64,000 bases of DNA from NCBI RefSeq assembly GCF_963678635.1, contig NC_087064.1, positions 21,500,509 to 21,564,508 on the forward strand, given 5' to 3'. Positions 55,502 to 64,000 of the stretch are shown piece after piece. Origin of the DNA: Symsagittifera roscoffensis (lineage: Eukaryota > Xenacoelomorpha > Acoela > Convolutidae). Position numbers and translations under genes: made by a program. Every line of letters begins with the position of its first letter. Position 1 is the first letter of the stretch. The notes under the pieces were generated by a model that had not been told where the DNA came from, did not search any database, and saw only the letters and a program-made list of their open reading frames with translations.

Positions 55502-58500
55502 ATGTCGAAAAATGAACTCAATTCTGTATCCAAATTACGATTGTGGTTGTTTTTGTTTCCTTTGTTTACTTGTGGAGAGGGGTTGCTGATGCAACTGCCG
55601 ATGCCGGAGAATTCTTTGGTGCGTGAAATAATAGAGAAGCACGACACCATATGTGAACACTTTTGGCACAAAACAGGGCGACACTTATTCCCACAGGACA
55701 AGAAGGATCGTGTCTGTGAGTTCAGAGAAAGTTTTGTCATAACTATTATTTCTTTAATGTCTCTTCTATAAACCCCCCCCCCCCCCGCTCCCCACCTTGC
55801 TATTGCTAGCTACGAACTCTGGCTCCTAAAAGGAACTAATCCAATGGTTCATCAATGATTATCATTGTTGATCTTAGCTGCAAATGTCCGTTGTTTTGCG
55901 AAAGTGAACCAAAGTAAACCTTGTTTTGCGAATTTGAACCAAAAAAAGGTTCACATTTTTCGAGTTTCGCTACAAGATAATGATCTACTTTAAGTTCCCA
56001 CTGAGGTGCAAAATTAAATTCATGAATTCATTTATCATAGTGTTTATACCATTTTCAGTGTGTATGGAATTGTATGGATTTTTATGGAATTTATGGAATT
56101 TATGGAATTGTATGGAATTGTTTGGAATTGTATGGAATTGTATGGAATTGTATGAAAAGAAATTTCCCATTTATGAGAATTGTATGATAAGCATTTTTGG
56201 TCAACCCGGGCACAGATTGATCAATGCTGATTTAGGGTTTGTAAAAAACATGGAAATCAACCTTGAAGGTAAATGACATCCCACTTGATATCTTTTATCA
56301 AGCATTTCAGTAAATATCCTTAAATTTCGTTTTTTCTTCACATTTATAGAAACGAAACTGAATTTTTTATTTCAGTCGTAGACATCAAATGCTGTCCTGA
56401 TTCTCAGAATGCACAAACCGTTCAATGGTTCCACAACAACAAGTCCATGGACTTACCAACCCAAATCAGAGGCCCTGAAAAATCTCAAGCCTCCTTCAAG
56501 ACACCATACGTGAGCCAAGTAGATCCTAACTCCACGGTCGAAATGGACAGATTGCTACGCAATACTTCAATGCTTGTAATTCCGAATTACGTTGAGTCGG
56601 AGCACTCGGGATGTTATTGGTGCACGTTTCCGGGTCAGAATAGTTCAAAGCTGGCAGGTTGTCTCGTCAGCCACGGAAACACGAGAACTTCTTTGAAACC
56701 GAAGATGTACGGATTTTTGAGCGAAAACTGCAAAGACCAGGAAGCAGAAGAAGGAAAGCCGTTAACAATCGACTGCGGTGAAATTGAAACCCATATTTAC
56801 CATCCACACTTTTCAGCTTACTGGTCGGTTCCTTGGATGAACGACTCCTACATCAAGAAAGACAATTTACAACTCTACATTCAAAATGTCACAATGAAGC
56901 ATAATGGAACCTACTACGCGATTGTTAACAACTCGTACGGTTACGACTTGAAGGAGTTTCACATTACAGTCTTGAAAGCCAAGGCGACGACTACAGAAGC
57001 GAAAGCGACAACTGATATTATTTTGGTCACCCCTGAACAAAACGGATTCTTTGAAGACGTGACCAGATCAATGCTATTTTACGTCATCATATGTGTTATA
57101 ATTGGAGTATTACTCTTACTAATTCTATATAAATGTGCGATAAAATTTTTTAACGGGAGGGGTAAAAAGAGAGGGGGACTTGCGAATGAGCCGTTTGGGA
57201 TGTTGAATCGCGGAAGGACGAGAGGCAGGCACAACCGGCAGTTCCGGCGTATGCAGAACAGCGAGACAGGATCCCGGTTGGCTGAGTCGTGGCCTTCCTC
57301 TCTCGGAAACATCCGAAACAAGTCAGTATAATCTTCTAGTCGAAAAGCTCACCTTGTTAATAAGCCAAAATCGTGCAATATTTTAGGAAAGACATACTAG
57401 GGAAACTACTTCTGAATAGATTAAATCAAGAATATCCTTATCGAAGATTACAATATTCAAGCTTTAAATATTCTGTAATAAATTTTTATCTTCTGTAATG
57501 GCATTAAACTAATAAATGTCATGTTGTAGCTCCCTGCCTCTCATAGCCAGTCTGGGAACGACTCTTGGAGATCCCCACAATAAACAGTCTCTCACAACCC
57601 AGACCTCTCGAGGGGATCCAAACTCCTCTGCCTACCCGAGTGTCCTTGCAATCGACCAACAACAGAACCCGCTCTACAACCTCTGGAGCATGGCAAATTT
57701 TTTGAATCAGGGTAACCGACCCTCAATCCAGGTGCCAGTTGACGAGTACTGGGAGTTTCCGAGAGCGAAGCTGGAGATACTCCAGGAACTGGGCTCAGGT
57801 GCTTTCGGAAAAGTGATGCTTGGAGTTGCCGACAGCCTTTTCGGAGATGAGAAGCAAACTCAAGTTGCCATCAAAATGCTTCGCGAAGACGGAACCGAAC
57901 GCGAACTAATGGATCTGCTCTCGGAAACCCAAGTCATGAAAAACATCGGAAGTCACGAGAATATTATCAATCTTCTGGGAGTTTGTTCACGTGACGGGCC
58001 TTTATGGGTTGTTGTAGAGTACGCCAAGCATGGGAATCTTCGGGAGTTCTTACGAGAACGAAGACCTGGAAGTCAATTCCACGAGCAGCGAATTGCCGAG
58101 GGAAAAGCTACCGAAGACACTTGCAAAGACTCAGGTGTGCTAAGTATTTCGACGAGCTCCGAAAAATTAAGATCGTTAAGATACCGAGACCTGATTTCAT
58201 ATGCATACCAAATTGCAAAAGGCATGGAATACTTGGAGCAAAAGAGATGTGTTCATCGAGATTTGGCTGCGAGGAATATTCTAGTAGCGTCTGATTACGT
58301 CATGAAAATAGCCGACTTCGGACTGGCGAGAGATGTCCAATACATTGAGTACTACCGAAAAACTACAGATGGAAGACTACCTGTTAAATGGATGGCAATT
58401 GAGGCCTTGTTCGACCGGGTCTACACATCTCAAAGTGATGTCTGGTCTTTCGGCGTCACCATGTGGGAAATTCTGACCCTAGGAGGCAATCCGTATCCAA

Positions 58501-59630
58501 GTGTCCCTGTTGAAAACTTATTTGACCTTCTCAAAACCGGATACAGGATGGGAAAACCTAAAAACGCACCTGATGAATTGTACCATATAATGAAGGAATG
58601 CTGGCACGCAACTCCCAGCAAACGTTTGACCTTTACCGCTATTGCGCAGAAGCTCGGCGCATTATTGCAGTTGACAGTATTTGACAAAACTCTGGAAGTC
58701 CAGGGTCCGGTATCACCCGATGACTCAGAAAATGCGGCGTTTACTCCGAATGGAAATTTGAATCAAGCTTGGTGGCAACATCTCTACTCACCTTCAAGTA
58801 ACGGAACGATGACTAATGCTATCTACGGGGGATTCAACCCTTCGATCCCCGTCGGGAGCTCTGGGCCGTTCACATGCAATGATGTTTACCCTTTATCGCA
58901 GTACCACAATGAGACCACAAGTTTGCCCTTGCAAAGAAACGCAAACAGGCAACGACAGTTTTTATACCCCTATCCCCAAATGACAAATAACAGTTCAGGC
59001 GAAGATTCATCCTGTCCAACCGAATTGACAGGAATTTCAGGAGCCGCGAGTCACTACGCTCGGCATCCGGGCCAACTGATGCAGCACCGATTTCACCCCA
59101 ATGTCGGATTGCATAACCAGCCGACTTACGCAGTACCAAATAGGGATGTAAATGGTCAAATTGCGTCACCAATTTCACCGGAAATATTTTACTCGAATCT
59201 GAATGCGAACGGGAACCGAAGTAATCGAAAAATTGTTCAAAGACAAAGTTTTCATTTTGGGCAACCTCAAAATGCGAACATACTTCAAGGAGGATCCGGT
59301 TACTACACAACATACGGCGCTGGAAAAGTGTCATTAAGTCCAAGTTTTCAAGGCGATGTCAGGTTCATAGCAGGAAATGAGCTTAATGAAAATGGCGACC
59401 AGGGAACCAATGTAATGATGAGCTCTCTAGGAGTTGCAGGTTCTCAGATGTCGAGTGCAAACAGACATTCGGTAACTTTCGGGAACCAGTTACAATCACA
59501 ATTCTCACAATACAATTTTAACCCCATAAATGCCCATGTCAATTGTACGCAAGGAAACATTATGCCGAATGATCAAAGTCAGAACCACCAGAAGTTGTCG
59601 AAACGTCACTCTATGGAATCGACCATCTGA
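55502..59630 (+). CDS. fgfr: FGF-receptor-like tyrosine kinase, four exons
   Basis: Proposed exons: 55502-55715, 56059-56268, 56376-57321, 57530-59630, about 1156 aa. Donors are GTGAGT, GTAAAT and GTCAGT; acceptors are TTTTCAG, TTTCAG and TTGTAG. Phases agree at all three joins (1, 1, 2). Exon 1 encodes a signal peptide (LRLWLFLFPLFTCGEG), exon 3 immunoglobulin-like domains and the membrane helix, exon 4 the kinase and a long tail. The FGFR call rests on the kinase: WEFPRAKLEILQELGSG, SHENIINLLGVCSRDGPLW, HRDLAARN, EYYRKTTDGRLPVKWM, CWHATPSKR. The receptor would bind FGF-type ligands at the surface and signal by autophosphorylation. Exons 1-2 are less certain than 3-4. ATTAAA at 59811 is a possible poly(A) signal. 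Confidence 0.85.
55773..55786. repeat. Poly-C tract
   Basis: A run of 14 C in the first proposed intron of the receptor gene. A similar run of 15 C lies at 54974-54988. Homopolymers of this kind are prone to length variation and assembly error. Confidence 0.9.
56062..56157. repeat. TATGGAATTG minisatellite within proposed exon 2
   Basis: About ten imperfect 9-10 bp units (TATGGAATT/TTATGGAATTG). The phase-compatible acceptor at 56058 puts the array inside the coding exon, where it reads as repeated Trp-Asn-Cys-Met-Glu-Leu. It may instead be intronic if exon 2 starts elsewhere. Confidence 0.75.
56376..57321 (+). CDS. fgfr: FGFR-like exon 3: Ig-like domains and membrane helix
   Basis: The first Ig-like domain has Cys (DIKCCPDSQ), Trp (QWFHNN) and the DxGxYxC-like ESEHSGCYWC. 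The second has Cys (LTIDCGE), Trp (AYWSVPW) and MKHNGTYYAIV, where the second disulphide Cys is replaced by Ala. Sequons NSS, NDS, NVT, NGT and NNS suggest glycosylation. A helix MLFYVIICVIIGVLLLLILY near 57071 is followed by a basic stop-transfer stretch. The exon frame runs on past the donor into TAA at 57329, so splicing at 57322 is needed to reach the kinase. Vertebrate FGFRs have three Ig domains; this one shows two. Confidence 0.82.
57530..59630 (+). CDS. fgfr: FGFR-like exon 4: tyrosine kinase domain and C-terminal tail
   Basis: Kinase landmarks by base: glycine loop GSGAFGKV (about 57796), VAIK lysine (57873), catalytic HRDLAARN (Asp codon 58260), DFG (58314), paired activation-loop tyrosines EYYRKTT (about 58349), WMAIE in place of the usual WMAPE (about 58389), and SDVWSFGVTMWEILTLGG. 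A kinase insert of about 35 residues is Ser/Thr-rich. After the kinase come about 310 residues rich in Asn, Gln, Ser and Gly, without the YLDL-type PLC-gamma site of vertebrate FGFRs. The whole kinase lies in one exon. Confidence 0.92.
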
Positions 59631-61650
59631 AGATTTTTGTCGTTTTACAAAAAACTATTAGACTGTAGTTCTGATTTTGCTACTTCATTTGAAAATAACC
59701 TTTGTCGCATAGCAATTGTGTCTGATATCAAATATTTTTTGCTGAAGTTTTATGCTTTTCTAAGTTAAAAAGTAGCCCAAATAGTTACAATCATTTGCAT
59801 TAATTTGTAAATTAAATTGATATTAGCCGTTCCCTGCTTTTGCTACAATATTTGTACCGTATTAATTTACTTTTAAAAAGTTTGAAACCTTTAATTTTAA
59901 AAAGCGAGACTTGTTTCGTTTGCAAGGTTTTTTTGATAACAAACAACGTACAACACGATTTGATTTTTGAAAAACAATTACAACGAGAATGTTTGTGACT
60001 CGAAAAATATACAGTACAAAATTGAGTTCTTAGTAATAATGTGTTCGTTCGTTAATCGGTCGGACGGGATATAAGGGAAAATGCAAATTACTATTACCCA
60101 GCAATCTTAAGATCTTGACCAAATTTTTTTTGGACCTGGTTTTCGCATCATGGAACAACACTAGTTTAAAATATTGAAAGCAACTTGATGATTTACTATT
60201 TTTCATGAACTAATATTCTCGTTTTTTAAAAGCTTTTCTTTAATCAAACTTTGTACAAACAAAAGCTCGCAAACAAAAGACTGCTTGCATCGGGGCGAAT
60301 CCCAAAATGATCCGACAGCCATTTGAAGCCTTTGAAAAAATTTCAGGATTTCAAAAATTGATGAAAATTTAAAAAAGAGCGAAGAATAAGAAACAATCAT
60401 CTGGCCTCATTTCAACTTAAAATAAAGCCAGACATTTAGTTTTTTGAGCTGGGTTTACAAAGTTCATAGGTTAAAAATTTGCAAAATTTCAGCTCACAGC
60501 CTGAAGATTTTTCAGATGGTATGAAAAATATGAAATTGGTCTGAAATAAATACACCAAGTACAATTATTTGAGCGCAAAACCGAAACTGAAAACAAATAC
60601 TACTCTGAAAGCAATAATTTTGGCTGCTAAAAATCAAAGCACAGACAAAAAAAGGTTTGTGTATTTCTAGAGCACAGAAAATTATTGGTGCTAGGGATTT
60701 TAGCAGACCGGTTTTTTAGCAGACCAATCTTTTAGCACACTCAGAACAATTAGCAAGTCAGAAAGCTAACTTCAAACACGTCGTTGGCAATTAGCGACCG
60801 CTTGATCCGCTGCGCATTCATTCGGAAAAAGTGTTATTGTGCGCGCAAATCTTTGGTTGCCGCTAATTTAGACTTGTGTTTTAGAAGTTGATATATAATT
60901 TTGACAAATCTTGAGGTAATTGTCTGAATTGGGGAAGCTTTGCCAAGACTGAGCGTCTTTTTGAGCCTGTCAATGAACCATGCATCAGTTTTTTACGTTG
61001 TTGTGCCAAAAGACTCATTTTTTACTTTTTTGCGAAAAAATTGGTCTGCTAAACATTCGCGCCCCAGATTTATTATTCATCAAAAATCGTTTAAATTATT
61101 AACTTTCAATAGCCGTTAATTTTTTGTAGGATCTTGTATACGTGTTTAAATGCTAGCTCATTGATCGAAAAAGTAGCAAAATTAGCATAGAAGATAAAAA
61201 AGAGTGCTCGTATATCATGTCAGGGCACAGCCCTGAATTTTCTGACTGACCTTTAGTTTGTCGTGAAAAGTTTTTGATCAAAAAAATAGGTAAAAATTAA
61301 ATTTTGGATTGCCGACCAATATTAAACAATAAGTAAATGAACTTCAGGCGTATAAGGATTTGTTAAGAAAAACTGGCTTGCTAAATTCAATTTAGAAAGG
61401 ACAGTAAAAGTTGAGGACAGTAAAAATTGCCACGCTTAAATAATTCGCGTAAAAATTCAAATCATCAAATCGCACATAAATTAGTGTTTATGTAAATTTA
61501 AAAATCCAAAAATTGGCATTTTTTAGCCAAAACGACCATATATAAAATATTGTTTTACTTTTCGATCTCTACAAGTCGATACTTCTGTTAGAATTTATTT
61601 TTGTTCGTCAGCAAGTAGCATTTTGACCGCCAAAAACGGTTTGAAGAAAA
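59631..61650. other. Non-coding region downstream of the receptor gene
   Basis: 3' untranslated sequence followed by AT-rich DNA without convincing exons. Noted: a TTTAGCAGACC motif repeated near 60700-60725, and a fragment at about 61203-61255 carrying the hairpin CAGGGCACAGCCCTG, an end fragment of the interspersed repeat of 30094-30623. Confidence 0.5.
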
Positions 61651-61651
61651 T

Positions 61652-62119
61652 AAGACTGCTCGTATCAGTTCGAAACCATGAATGTTCTGACTGCATTTCA
61701 AGATCTATAGAGCAGTAATAACATTAAAATAATGAATTAAAATTTGAATTTTTTTTAATTTCAGATTTTTTATGAAAACCATCCCCCCCACACGCCATAT
61801 ACAGTACAAAGTCATAAATTTCACTGCTATTAACAAATCAACTATGACAAATAAGCTTCCTTCAACCAATTTGGAACGATTTCTAAGATAGGTTAAATCT
61901 TGGCTTACGCGTTTATAGCGCCAAAATGAAATCTTTAAACCCTCATAAATTTACTAAAAAAGATCTTAGGTGAAATATCTTTTCAAATTTAAGCTTAGGA
62001 TAAAATTACCTTTTGAATGATTTAAAATTCCGACAAAATGGCTGCTTAAAAAGTTTACATTTGTCTAAAGTAAAAACAAACACTCCGAGCACAAATATTC
62101 CGTTACTTTCGTTACCAAA
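61652..62119 (-). mobile_element. Hairpin-ended interspersed repeat, copy M3 (reverse)
   Basis: The reverse complement runs from a start like CGAAAGTAACGGAATATTTGTGCTCGG to the tail CTGATACGAGCAGTCTT, with the conserved internal AATTTGGAACGATTTC-like block and the 'GCGTGTGGGGG' block. It is diverged from copies M1 and M2. A further partial copy follows at about 62155-62460. Confidence 0.55.
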
Positions 62120-62154
62120 TCAACTTCAGCAAAAGATCTGTTATTTCAAATCGG

Positions 62155-62460
62155 GAGAAAAAGACTGCTCGTATCAGCATACAGTCTTGAATATTGCAAA
62201 TTCCCTAAAATAATCTCGAATAATTTTGATAAGATAATTAATATAAAGGCATAATTAATATAAATTTAAGTTTTGTTTGTTGTCGCCAAACGGCCGATTT
62301 GAAATTCTATTGGTTATAATTTGAGTCATATTAGGAACTCAAGGTTATCAGTTTACTCGCTTCAAATCAATTTGGAACAATTCTTATGCGGATAATTTTA
62401 CACGCTTGAATGAATCTTGCTCACACCCGCATCGGCAAAACTAAAATTGCAATCAATTAT
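62155..62460 (-). mobile_element. Partial hairpin-ended interspersed repeat, copy M4
   Basis: Begins on the plus strand with AAGACTGCTCGTATCAG, the complement of the family tail, and later shows TTTGGAACAATTCTTATGCGG, matching an internal block. The rest is too diverged to place. Confidence 0.4.
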
Positions 62461-63799
62461 CGCAAGTAAAATCTACAGTTCAGCAAGCTAGTTTATTTTT
62501 ATGCACTAAGTAATGGATTTTTTAAACTATTAAATCGATTATAATCTATTGCAATTTATACTTATTCTAATCGATTCGATAGTTACCAAAATCCATTTTT
62601 AAGTGCATTTTTTGATGCAGATTATATAGGTTTTATACAGATTATAAACACATTACATACAGAATATATACCCTACAAAATCCATTGTAATTTCGTTTCA
62701 ATTTTATAGAAAAAATTTTGAATTTCATAAAAATCTTTCGTTACCTGTCTTGTTTTGTTGAAAATGATCAAAATTGACAAAAACAAAATAAAAACATCTA
62801 AACAAGACCAAAACTGATAGTTTTTTTTTCTGATAAAAGGAGAATATAATCGAATTTTTATCGACATTTTTCTCTAAATGTTACATTGGTTTTTGCTAAA
62901 TATCTGATTTACATTGATCGTTTTTAAATATTTTTGTTGCATACTTTTGAGGTCAAAATCTGATTTATATTGACCATTTTTTCATTTCTTTATATGTTTT
63001 TGCCCAAAATCTTGTTTATATTGATGATTTTCATGATTTTATTGCATACTTTTGTGACCGAATATTGTTTATGTCGATGATCTTCTTTAATTTGTGTGGT
63101 TTCGTTTGAATTCAACTTTTGTTTTGATTCTTCAAACAGCATGCTACTAAGAGTAAAAAAATCAAACTTTTAGACAATATAATCCATTTTTTAGGCAATA
63201 TAATAGATTTTTTTGAGTCCTTAGAAAATGCATTTTATACAGATTCTAAACAGATTCTATACAGATTTTATACCGCAAAAAAATACATTTTCTAGACTAT
63301 AAAATTAATTTTTCTGAACTGTATAAAATCCCTATATTATCCACTTTAGTGTCTAATTGGGTTACATACAATCAATTTTTTACTAGTAGAAAATCTGTTG
63401 AAAAATTGATTATAATCGATTGCAATCTTATTTTTGCCAATGCGCGCATTTTTATTTTGAGAAATAACTTCATGAAAGAGCTTGTAAATTATTTCAATAT
63501 TATGGCTTATTCTCAAGATTTCAAAATCCCGAGTTTTTGACAAAATTAATAAAATTAAAAGCAGTTATTTGATCTTAGTAATTTTTCTGGGTTTGATCTC
63601 AATGAGAAAAGAATTATTTCTATTATCGGAATCAATCTGAGTAAACAACCCCAAAGATAAAAATTCAGCTACTTTTTCGAATAAATCAATGAAATAATTT
63701 TTCTAAAAATACCTTACCATACACGATAATGTTTAGACAGCGACCAGTACACTACAGGTGTTTATTGTAGCCAAAAATGCACATGAAGACATGCGAAAC
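62461..63799. repeat. AT-rich region with short degenerate tandem repeats
   Basis: Four imperfect ~55-bp units containing AATCTGATTTATATTGA(C/T)CATTTT lie at about 62896-63090. A CGATTATAATC(G/T)ATTGCAAT motif occurs near 62536 and 63407, and ATACAGATT is repeated near 62637 and 63238-63262. No gene seen. Confidence 0.5.
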
Positions 63800-63908
63800 G
63801 ACTGTAAATGCGAAACGACAGTGGGAAAATTCAGCAGACTGTAAATGCGAAACGACAGTGGGAAAATTCAGCAGACATGCGAAACGTAGGTGGGAAAATT
63901 CAGCAGAC
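63800..63908. repeat. 37-bp minisatellite
   Basis: Two exact 37-bp units (GACTGTAAATGCGAAACGAC... to ...AAATTCAGCA) at 63800-63836 and 63837-63873, then a shortened third unit starting GACATGCGAAACG. A partial unit precedes the array. Confidence 0.9.
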
Positions 63909-64000
63909 GCCAAAACAATTATTCGACATAATACCAAAAATTTTGGCAAAATAGGTCGACAAACATTTTTTTCGTGCATTTTGCTAAAATCATCTGGAGG

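Noticed and set aside
57516..57529. ATG at 57516 as the start of a separate cytoplasmic kinase
   Set aside because: It lies in the last bases of a predicted intron; the acceptor at 57529 restores phase with the membrane-helix exon, so a joined receptor is the better model.
63784..63908. Regular repeats as a CRISPR array
   Set aside because: Units are contiguous without spacers, and the window is clearly eukaryotic; it is a minisatellite.
59631..64000. Short frames downstream of the receptor as genes
   Set aside because: All are below 70 codons in AT-rich repeat sequence, without splice sites or recognisable motifs.

Overview
The window is eukaryotic and very AT-rich. Evidence: GT-AG introns with a pyrimidine tract and a TACTAAC-type branch site, a multi-exon receptor tyrosine kinase of the FGF-receptor family, LTR retroelements, minisatellites and long non-coding stretches. 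The kinase makes it an animal. The combination of an env-bearing Ty3/gypsy-type element and an animal FGFR would fit a tunicate such as a larvacean, or another invertebrate, but nothing here proves the phylum.

Layout. (1) 1-26561, minus strand: a decayed and internally rearranged copy (element A) of a giant LTR retroelement. Its 5' LTR is at 26152-26561 and its 3' LTR lies off the left edge. A ~7 kb block (pol to env N-terminus) is tandemly duplicated, and next to it a 1,048-bp block is duplicated again using the same breakpoints. (2) 26562-34767: non-coding spacer with degenerate ~1.1-1.5 kb repeats, a hairpin-ended interspersed repeat and a GGACTGTTTT minisatellite. (3) 34768-53670, plus strand: an apparently intact 18.9-kb copy (element B) with two identical 408-bp LTRs (TG...CA), a 4-bp AATT target duplication and no visible break in any reading frame. 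(4) 53671-55501: intergenic, with one possible minus-strand terminal exon. (5) 55502-59630: a four-exon FGFR-like gene; all splice phases agree. (6) 59631-64000: non-coding, with more copies of the hairpin-ended repeat and small satellites.

Element B is the most interesting object. In order it carries: LTR; primer-binding site; a leader ORF of 77 aa (ORF-L); twin hairpins; a 155-aa basic/acidic ORF overlapping gag; one uninterrupted 2740-aa Gag-protease-RT-RNaseH-integrase polyprotein; two tiny membrane ORFs joined by an ATGA overlap; a 378-codon ORF with no methionine codon at all; an 872-aa envelope-like glycoprotein; a 597-aa ORF of unknown function joined to env by another ATGA overlap; an apparent intron starting three nucleotides after that stop; a conserved palindrome cluster; and the 3' LTR. 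Each extra ORF has a recognisable homologue in element A. For ORF-L many of the A/B differences are third-position changes, so it looks like a real protein. The integrase, RT and protease would mobilise the element. The env-like protein suggests an errantivirus-like, possibly infectious lifestyle, and the compact overlapping ORFs imply splicing, re-initiation or non-AUG initiation.

All calls come from reading the sequence; no database search was run.
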